Below are positions 5,493 to 8,752 of a stretch of DNA of 8,752 nucleotides, piece by piece. The translations under genes were made by a program, and so were the position numbers. The notes under the pieces were generated by a model. It did no database searches, was not told the DNA's origin, and was given only the letters and a program-made list of their open reading frames with translations. Each line of letters begins with the position of its first letter. The first letter of the stretch is position 1. Source of the stretch: Myxococcales bacterium (GTDB taxonomy: Bacteria > Myxococcota_C > UBA6777); assembly GCA_027005175.1 (NCBI GenBank), contig JALTMC010000925.1, positions 1-8,752 of the forward strand. Reading direction: 5' to 3'.

Positions 5493-5672
5493 ATGAGAGT
5501 TTTATTTTTGGCTGCTGTGTTGCTCGCCATGACTTTTGGAGCTTGCAGTAGTAGCAAGACAGGCAGCAACTATTGCTGCAAGGTCTGCAAGAAGTCACGG
5601 GCATGTGGAAGTAGCTGCATCTCTTACTCAAAGAGATGCAGCACGGTAGGCGGCTGTGCCTGCCAAGGTTAG
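5493..5672 (+). CDS. Small cysteine-rich lipoprotein
   Basis: 59 residues. The N-terminus is a lipoprotein signal: M-R, a hydrophobic core (VLFLAAVLLAMT), then the lipobox-like FGAC with C18 as the acylated residue. F at -3 is less common than L but tolerated. The mature part of about 42 residues is basic and has eight further cysteines (28, 29, 32, 38, 42, 49, 55, 57), with the spacing CC-x2-C-x5-C-x3-C-x6-C-x5-C-x-C, including CGSSCIS and GCAC. This suggests a compact disulfide-bonded or metal-binding knot exposed at the membrane surface. Similar 'CGxxCI...C...C' mini-proteins occur, to my memory, in deltaproteobacterial genomes; no function is known to me. AAGGAG lies six bases before the ATG. 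Transcribed with the next lipoprotein, 27 bases downstream. Confidence 0.8.
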   Translation: MRVLFLAAVLLAMTFGACSSSKTGSNYCCKVCKKSRACGSSCISYSKRCSTVGGCACQG

Positions 5673-5699
5673 CCCCAACAACGAAGGAGTTGAGACGAT

Positions 5700-6197
5700 A
5701 TGAGAGTCGTGTTGATGACCATGGCTGCATTGCTTTGGATAAGCGGGTGCAGCCCACCTGAGACCAACGACGAGAAACTCGCTGAACTAGACGGAGGTCA
5801 AAGCGGCGAAGCAAAGAGTTCTGGGGGGTGGGAAGATCAAATCTATCCAAAAGGCGAGCCCTGCGGAAAGAAGTCAAAAGGTTATTGTGGAAGTGGTAAA
5901 GTTTGCTGCATGAGAGGGATTGTTCTAAAAGGATGCGTTGGCAAATATTGGGAAAATACATGTGTCCCCAATTCATGGTTGGGAGAGGAGCACATGTGCA
6001 ATACTGATTGGGACTGTCCGCCAAAGATATATGGGAACAAGCCCAATCGTTGTCGTCAGACAAAAACTGATAGTTGGGCCTGCACCAAACAGCGATGTAT
6101 CGTTGATAAAGATTGTCCAAAAGATTTACCAAAGTGTTGGACATACCAACACATTGTTGGGTATCTAGAGAGTATTTGCATAAAAGGAAAGGGCTAA
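5700..6197 (+). CDS. Cysteine-rich lipoprotein with C-x2-D-x-D-C-P repeats
   Basis: 165 residues. Signal peptide MRVVLMTMAALLWISGC with lipobox ISGC, C17 being the predicted lipidated residue, followed by an acidic Ser/Gly-rich linker (18-45). The mature region has 14 more cysteines. Residues 55-88 form a first cluster (CGKKSKGYCGSGKVCC). Two units then share the C-x2-D-x-D-C-P motif: C100-NTDWD-C106-P and C133-IVDKD-C139-P, each followed by a further cysteine (118, 146). This motif is frequent in surface lipoproteins of Myxococcota-like bacteria, a clue to the host. No enzyme fold is recognised; disulfide-stabilised binding modules are likely. AAGGAG lies ten bases upstream of the ATG. It and its upstream partner are the only genes here encoding secreted proteins, and both run opposite to the replication genes, as a lysogenic-conversion cargo would. 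Confidence 0.85.
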   Translation: MRVVLMTMAALLWISGCSPPETNDEKLAELDGGQSGEAKSSGGWEDQIYPKGEPCGKKSKGYCGSGKVCCMRGIVLKGCVGKYWENTCVPNSWLGEEHMCNTDWDCPPKIYGNKPNRCRQTKTDSWACTKQRCIVDKDCPKDLPKCWTYQHIVGYLESICIKGKG

Positions 6198-6216
6198 GTG
6201 CAAGGCTACACTCTTT

Positions 6217-6441
6217 GTGTTTCGAAAGAATGCTCAAGTCTTGCGCAATTCCATTCTTTCCGGTAAACGCAGTCAAGCTAAGGCTTTTATTGCTCAGGTT
6301 GGGGCATATGTGGCGAAATATCAAAACTGCTTTGCAACTCCCACTGGATATGTCCTGTATCAGTATATGGGAAAGCTCGAACAGGCTCATCAATCCGGTC
6401 TTTACTACAAGAAGACTAAATCTGTTCAAAAAGGTCGGTGA
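6217..6441 (+). CDS. Doubtful small basic protein, weakly S20-like
   Basis: 74 residues if started at GTG 6217; no ATG and no good ribosome site are available (AAGG lies 11 bases upstream). The frame is open back to 6184, overlapping the end of the lipoprotein gene. Composition is protein-like: basic, helical, with AKAFIAQVGAYVAKY in the middle and KLEQAHQSGLYYKKTKSVQK near the end. By eye it recalls the second half of ribosomal protein S20 (helix, then 'A-x-x-G-h-hhKNKAAR-K'), but short lysine-rich helices can align by chance. The last 26 bases overlap the end of the Cro-like gene on the other strand. It could be a remnant, a third cargo gene, or an accidental frame. Confidence 0.35.
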   Translation: MFRKNAQVLRNSILSGKRSQAKAFIAQVGAYVAKYQNCFATPTGYVLYQYMGKLEQAHQSGLYYKKTKSVQKGR

Positions 6442-6655
6442 ACTCCTTAGGTTCCACTTTTTTGTCTTCTGGGATTAGATCTTCTAAGGAAACCAAGCCT
6501 CCTGTGGCCTGACTGATTCTCGAGGCCACAATCAGGCTCGGGGTCAAAGATCCTATTTTCACACGGCTCACATAACTGCGAGCCTTCCCTATCTCCTTGG
6601 CAACCTGGGTCTGCGTTTTTGCATCGGGTAGGCTGAAATATTTGTCGAGTCGCAT
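6416..6655 (-). CDS. Cro-like helix-turn-helix regulator
   Basis: 79 residues. The N-terminal domain (about 1-60) is a lambda-repressor-like HTH: TQTQVAKEIGKARSYVSRVK (15-34) gives helix 2 (QVAKEIG) and recognition helix 3 (ARSYVSRVK), followed by TPSLIVASRISQATGGLVSL. The size, short acidic C-tail and position divergent from a larger repressor gene are typical of Cro or YdaS-type proteins. GGAGGA lies six to eight bases before the ATG and fixes this start; a longer frame-shifted reading at 6668 is a shadow. It is transcribed leftward from a TTGACA promoter at 6681-6709 that overlaps a repressor site. With the CI-like gene it forms the genetic switch. It may repress the opposite promoter, as Cro does, but this is inferred. 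Confidence 0.85.
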   Translation of the reverse strand: MRLDKYFSLPDAKTQTQVAKEIGKARSYVSRVKIGSLTPSLIVASRISQATGGLVSLEDLIPEDKKVEPKEFTDLFEQI

Positions 6656-6680
6656 TGACTTCCTCCATACTTAAACCCCA

Positions 6681-6709
6681 TGTTTACAAATAAGCAATTG
6701 TTCTGTCAA
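6681..6709 (-). promoter_or_regulatory. Leftward promoter with overlapping repressor site
   Basis: On the minus strand: consensus -35 TTGACA (6704-6709), 17-base spacer (6687-6703), -10-like TAAACA (6681-6686). The spacer and -10 contain GCTTATTTGTAAAC, the reverse of GTTTACAAATAAGC at 6682-6695. This is a three-base-shorter variant of the operator at the two other promoters. It drives the Cro-like gene, whose ATG is 26 bases from the -10. Confidence 0.72.
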
Positions 6710-6725
6710 GGGTAAAATTACGCAG

Positions 6726-6765
6726 AGTAAACTTTCTTGCTCTTTTTGCTTACTATTTGTAAACT
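6726..6765 (+). promoter_or_regulatory. Rightward promoter of the CI-like gene with operator
   Basis: TTGCTC -35 (6737-6742), 17-base spacer (6743-6759), TAAACT -10 (6760-6765). The operator GCTTACTATTTGTAAAC (6748-6764) is an imperfect palindrome (GCTTAC, five bases, GTAAAC) covering spacer and -10. An extra half-site, AGTAAACTT (6726-6734), lies just upstream of the -35. The layout matches the promoter at 7262 and suggests autoregulation by the CI-like protein. Confidence 0.7.
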
Positions 6766-6807
6766 GGTGAGGTGTCTATGGTATTGATTTTACAAAGGGA
6801 ATACTTG

Positions 6808-7137
6808 ATGCCAACTTTCGGAAAAAAAGTTAGACAGCTTCGCAAAGAGCGAGGCTGGACTCAAAAGGAACTGGGCGAAGCTTCCGGCTTATCAAAGCCT
6901 TATATAAGCAGAGTAGAAAATGATGACATTGGATTTAGCTTCAAGGCTGCAACGAAAATAGCAGAGGCCCTCGATAGGCCGCTTGCTTTGTTATTATATC
7001 CAGACATCCCTACCGAGATGATCGAGGAGGCCGATGAGTTTTTGAAGCTCTTTGCTCGCCTTCCTCCCGATCGACGGGAGATAGCGTATCGTGCAGTTCT
7101 GGCGATGGACAACATGGACAACAAATCAAGCCAATAA
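6808..7137 (+). CDS. CI-like XRE repressor without peptidase domain
   Basis: 109 residues from ATG 6808, chosen because AAAGGGA lies seven bases upstream; an upstream GTG at 6772 would coincide with the probable transcription start. Residues 4-62 are a classic XRE HTH: FGKKVRQLRKERGWTQKELG (4-23), GLSKPYISRVEND (27-39) with recognition helix 29-37, and AATKIAEALDRPLALLL. Residues 66-105 form a helical tail (EMIEEADEFLKLFARLPPDR, then REIAYRAVLAMDN) probably used for oligomerisation, like short ImmR- or SinR-type repressors. No S24 LexA-like peptidase is present, so induction would not go through RecA self-cleavage; an anti-repressor or separate protease is more likely. It diverges from the Cro-like gene and probably binds the GTTTAC-type sites at 6682, 6748 and 7273. 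Confidence 0.88.
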   Translation: MPTFGKKVRQLRKERGWTQKELGEASGLSKPYISRVENDDIGFSFKAATKIAEALDRPLALLLYPDIPTEMIEEADEFLKLFARLPPDRREIAYRAVLAMDNMDNKSSQ

Positions 7138-7248
7138 CCTCATCCCTCCTCTTCTTATCTAGAGACACATAGATCCTAATTAACTCTCTGTAATCAATGT
7201 TGTTTTCTGTGTTTTGCATAACTGCACCTAGAAAAAAAGTTGCAATAT

Positions 7249-7290
7249 AGTAAACTTGTGCTTGACATGCTTGGTTACTATTTGTAAACT
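7249..7290 (+). promoter_or_regulatory. Strong rightward promoter with operator for the 7643-8752 operon
   Basis: Consensus -35 TTGACA (7262-7267), 17-base spacer (7268-7284), TAAACT -10 (7285-7290). The operator GGTTACTATTTGTAAAC (7273-7289) shares 16 consecutive bases (TTACTATTTGTAAACT) with the CI-like gene's promoter. The half-site AGTAAACTT (7249-7257) again lies just upstream of the -35. It sits downstream of the CI-like gene and faces the right-hand genes. Confidence 0.78.
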
Positions 7291-7642
7291 ATAGAAGTAG
7301 ACACGGACCACGCATGATCACGAAAAAATGATCACAGTGGATAGAGGAAGCGTACACGGCACTACAAGCTTTGTCAAATACTTTCAAGATGTTAGATGCA
7401 TTTAAGTAAAACTATTCTGAAGCCTCCTCAAAAAGTCTGAACAGGTTATGTAGAAAATCTAATAACTTTTCAGATAAGAGAGAAACTCCTAGAGCCAAGC
7501 GGCTTTGAATACCTCTCACCGGTAAGCGCGAGACCCACTCAGACAGCGAAAAAACTGTCGAAATTACTGAGACGCGGCGGGGAAAACAAACGAGAAACCC
7601 CGCCCAATGTCTTACAAACATCTTTTTTTGGAGAAGAAAGTC
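7291..7642 (+). ncRNA. Long untranslated leader with hairpins (or an unrecognised small RNA)
   Basis: About 350 bases lie between the promoter at 7262 and the first good start at 7643, with no convincing gene. Seen here: an 8-base direct repeat ATGATCAC at 7314-7321 and 7328-7335, each containing the palindrome TGATCA; a hairpin GACAG/CTGTC (7542-7546, 7555-7559) with loop CGAAAAAA; and a GC-rich hairpin GGCGGGG/CCCCGCC (7576-7582, 7598-7604) with a 15-base purine-rich loop. The last ends 26 bases before the ribosome site at 7630. The structures suggest post-transcriptional control or antitermination. An ATG-started 25-codon frame at 7328-7405 has no ribosome site. I match no known RNA family. 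Confidence 0.35.
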
Positions 7643-7957
7643 ATGAGTATCGCAATCACAGCAATCATCGGAACCGCAATCACAGCACTCATCATTACTC
7701 CCATCCTCAGTTCCCTCAAGAAGAGAGCTGACCAACAGGAGCTGACTCGCATCAACGCACTCCCAGAGGAGGAAAGAAGAAGAGAGCTGTTCTGGCGAGA
7801 GCTGACCCGCAGACAACGACTCTACACGACAGCTCGACGCAATGCCGACAGAGAAGAGATGGAGCAACTCCAAGCAAGCTGGCTGCATCACTGTCAGTTC
7901 TCTGGTATCCGAGGAGCGATCAATGATCCTGATAATTGGTTTTATCGCCTGAGCTAA
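7643..7957 (+). CDS. Small single-pass membrane protein with charged helical domain
   Basis: 104 residues from ATG 7643, chosen because GGAG lies nine bases upstream; a longer reading from 7607 starts inside the leader hairpin region. Residues 2-24 are one hydrophobic segment (IAITAIIGTAITALIITPIL). KKR (26-28) directly after it predicts a cytoplasmic C-terminal domain. Residues 29-80 are highly charged and helical, rich in R and E (ADQQELTRIN, PEEERRRELFWRELTRRQR), perhaps a coiled coil. The tail DPDNWFYRLS is aromatic. No family is recognised. A short hairpin (7948-7952 with 7959-7963) overlaps the stop. As first gene after a repressed strong promoter, an early phage role at the host membrane is conceivable, but nothing in the sequence proves it. 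Confidence 0.65.
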   Translation: MSIAITAIIGTAITALIITPILSSLKKRADQQELTRINALPEEERRRELFWRELTRRQRLYTTARRNADREEMEQLQASWLHHCQFSGIRGAINDPDNWFYRLS

Positions 7958-8005
7958 ATCAGGTCAGGACCAAGTTGATCCACGCAGTGTGAAAAGGGAG
8001 ATGTT

Positions 8006-8434
8006 ATGGATATCGAATCAGAGGCACTTTTCGACGCACAAGAAGCAGTAGGAAGTTACACAGATATGTCAAGACGATCTAGTTTCACTGTTGAGAAAAC
8101 TGCAATGCACTACTACGAGAGCAAAGGCAAAGTGTTGCTCGGTCTTGCAGTAAAGCGGCGAATCAAAGCGCTACGCGAAATCAGGAGAGAGTTACCAATT
8201 CTGAGAGAGATGCAAGAGAAGATTGATAAGCAGCAGGCATTGCTTGAGGAGTTCATCACAGAGCATTTGAACAAACTTTCTGCAATGAGTTCGGAAGCAA
8301 AGGAGTTGCTCGCAGAAAGTGAATGGGAGCATAGCGATGGATATCGCTACTGGATGGAAGATTCTCAACTCCATTGCTTGGATCGCAAAAACATTGAAGC
8401 GGATCTATACGATTTGGAGCGGAACGATGGATAG
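8006..8434 (+). CDS. Coiled-coil hypothetical protein
   Basis: 142 residues; AAGGGAG lies five bases before the ATG. Residues 50-103 form one long charged helix with heptad-like leucine and isoleucine spacing (KRRIKALREIRRELPILREM, then QEKIDKQQALLEEFITEHLN), likely a coiled coil and oligomer. The N-terminal part is acidic and serine-rich. The C-terminal part (105-142) is rich in W, Y, E and D (SEWEHSDGYRYWMEDSQLHC) and may fold separately. No signal peptide or membrane segment, so cytoplasmic. I recognise no family. It lies 48 bases after the membrane protein gene, and its end overlaps the next start by eight bases, so both belong to one rightward operon. Confidence 0.68.
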   Translation: MDIESEALFDAQEAVGSYTDMSRRSSFTVEKTAMHYYESKGKVLLGLAVKRRIKALREIRRELPILREMQEKIDKQQALLEEFITEHLNKLSAMSSEAKELLAESEWEHSDGYRYWMEDSQLHCLDRKNIEADLYDLERNDG

Positions 8435-8609
8435 CTATCTCGACGAGCTAACTGAGCGATTCAAGCGCGATCCCAACAAATGGAATCGGCAAACTTTGTG
8501 GGGATATATGATGCTGTTCGACTCGCAAGATCCAACCATACAAGACGCGAAAAAGGTATTGGACAATGAAGTACAAAAGCTACGAAACCCCAATGGATTG
8601 GCTGCATGA
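8427..8609 (+). CDS. Small helical hypothetical protein
   Basis: 60 residues from ATG 8427, which overlaps the previous gene's end by eight bases; GGAG at 8416-8419 precedes it. The same frame is open back to ATG 8319, but that part is antisense-like noise inside the upstream gene. The sequence is predominantly helical with a mixed charge pattern (MDSYLDELTERFKRDPNKWN, then TLWGYMMLFDSQDPTIQDAK). No family recognised. The last 44 bases overlap the start of the next gene in another frame, an unusually long overlap that supports tight coupling. Confidence 0.6.
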   Translation: MDSYLDELTERFKRDPNKWNRQTLWGYMMLFDSQDPTIQDAKKVLDNEVQKLRNPNGLAA

Positions 8610-8752
8610 ACATGGGAAGGGGATCGATTTCTTCATCTTTTGGGATTCAGATGAATTTCCCCAAAACTCAGGCGTTTGGGAAATAACAATTGATGGACAA
8701 ATGATCGATGAAAATGGAGAGAATCAAGGCGATTGGCATGTCGCGCTTGAAT
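8566..8752 (+). CDS. Acidic aromatic-rich hypothetical protein, partial at right edge
   Basis: The frame opens at ATG 8566 and is still open at the window end, giving 62 visible residues: an acidic, aromatic-rich protein (DFFIFWDSDEFPQN at 21-34, then SGVWEITIDGQMIDENGENQ). The strand-turn pattern looks like a small beta-type domain. AAAAGG lies nine bases upstream of this start. A second in-frame ATG at 8593 has no ribosome site but would shorten the overlap with the previous gene from 44 to 17 bases. No family recognised. Same operon as the three genes before it. Confidence 0.6.
   Translation, partial: MKYKSYETPMDWLHEHGKGIDFFIFWDSDEFPQNSGVWEITIDGQMIDENGENQGDWHVALE

Noticed and set aside
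5239-6429. 397-codon upstream extension of the PrimPol frame (would give a 1190-residue protein)
   Set aside because: It runs antisense to two well-supported lipoprotein genes with good ribosome sites, reads as Ser/Cys/Leu-rich noise, and the PrimPol family begins about 20 residues after the ATG at 5238. The long absence of stops is curious but fits antisense composition.
7010-7219. 69-residue minus-strand ORF starting MQNTENN
   Set aside because: It mostly overlaps the CI-like gene antisense and has no family resemblance; its downstream half is low-complexity.
7328-7405. 25-codon ORF in the leader
   Set aside because: No ribosome site and no recognisable sequence.
7542-7559. BoxB-like nut site (GACAG hairpin with A-rich loop)
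   Set aside because: The loop is eight bases, no boxA is evident next to it, and no N-like protein is recognised. Kept only as part of the leader description.
7412-7891. 159-residue minus-strand ORF
   Set aside because: It lies antisense to the membrane protein gene, has no ribosome site, and its Cys/Ser/Leu-rich sequence is typical of a shadow.

Overview
The window looks like the replication and regulation region of a temperate phage, phage-plasmid or related integrative element, not ordinary chromosome. Supporting signs are a leftward cluster of tiny genes joined by ATGA or TAATG overlaps, a RusA-type resolvase, a primase-polymerase/helicase fusion, two divergent helix-turn-helix regulators, and many small unrecognised ORFs. 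Two cysteine-rich lipoproteins, one with repeated C-x2-D-x-D-C-P motifs, recall surface proteins of Myxococcota and related deltaproteobacterial lineages. The host assignment is a tentative inference. No tRNA, rRNA, CRISPR array, insertion sequence, integrase or structural phage gene is visible.

Layout. (1) Positions 1-2519, minus strand: one tightly packed operon. In transcription order it encodes a coiled-coil protein, an acidic unknown, a small XRE regulator, RusA, a broken small phage gene with one in-frame TAA, an unknown, a small HNLIAHP protein, an Acb2/Tad1-like nucleotide-sponge candidate, and a DEDD-type 3'-5' exonuclease that runs off the left edge. (2) 2520-2856: a non-coding, partly AT-rich segment with eight copies of the 10-mer TGTTACACTT in both orientations, the best candidate for a replication origin. 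(3) 2857-5238, minus: a 793-residue PrimPol-helicase of the NrS-1 phage polymerase type. (4) 5239-6441, plus: an opposite-strand cargo block with two secreted cysteine-rich lipoproteins and a doubtful small basic ORF. (5) 6416-7137: a switch with a Cro-like gene (minus) and a CI-like repressor gene (plus) diverging from a 152-bp control region. (6) 7138-7642: a long leader whose near-consensus promoter carries the same operator as the switch. (7) 7643-8752, plus: four small unrecognised genes, the first membrane-anchored and the last cut by the window edge.

How it fits together (inference). The CI-like protein probably binds a GTTTAC-type operator overlapping the -10 element of three promoters: its own, that of the divergent Cro-like gene, and that of the rightward operon at 7262. 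When repression is lifted, leftward transcription could reach the PrimPol and the recombination/anti-defence operon. The PrimPol-helicase would start replication at the nearby iterons, RusA would resolve recombination intermediates, and the Acb2/Tad1-like protein could sequester host cyclic-nucleotide alarm signals. The lipoprotein block lies antisense to that presumed leftward transcript and looks like an inserted lysogenic-conversion module.
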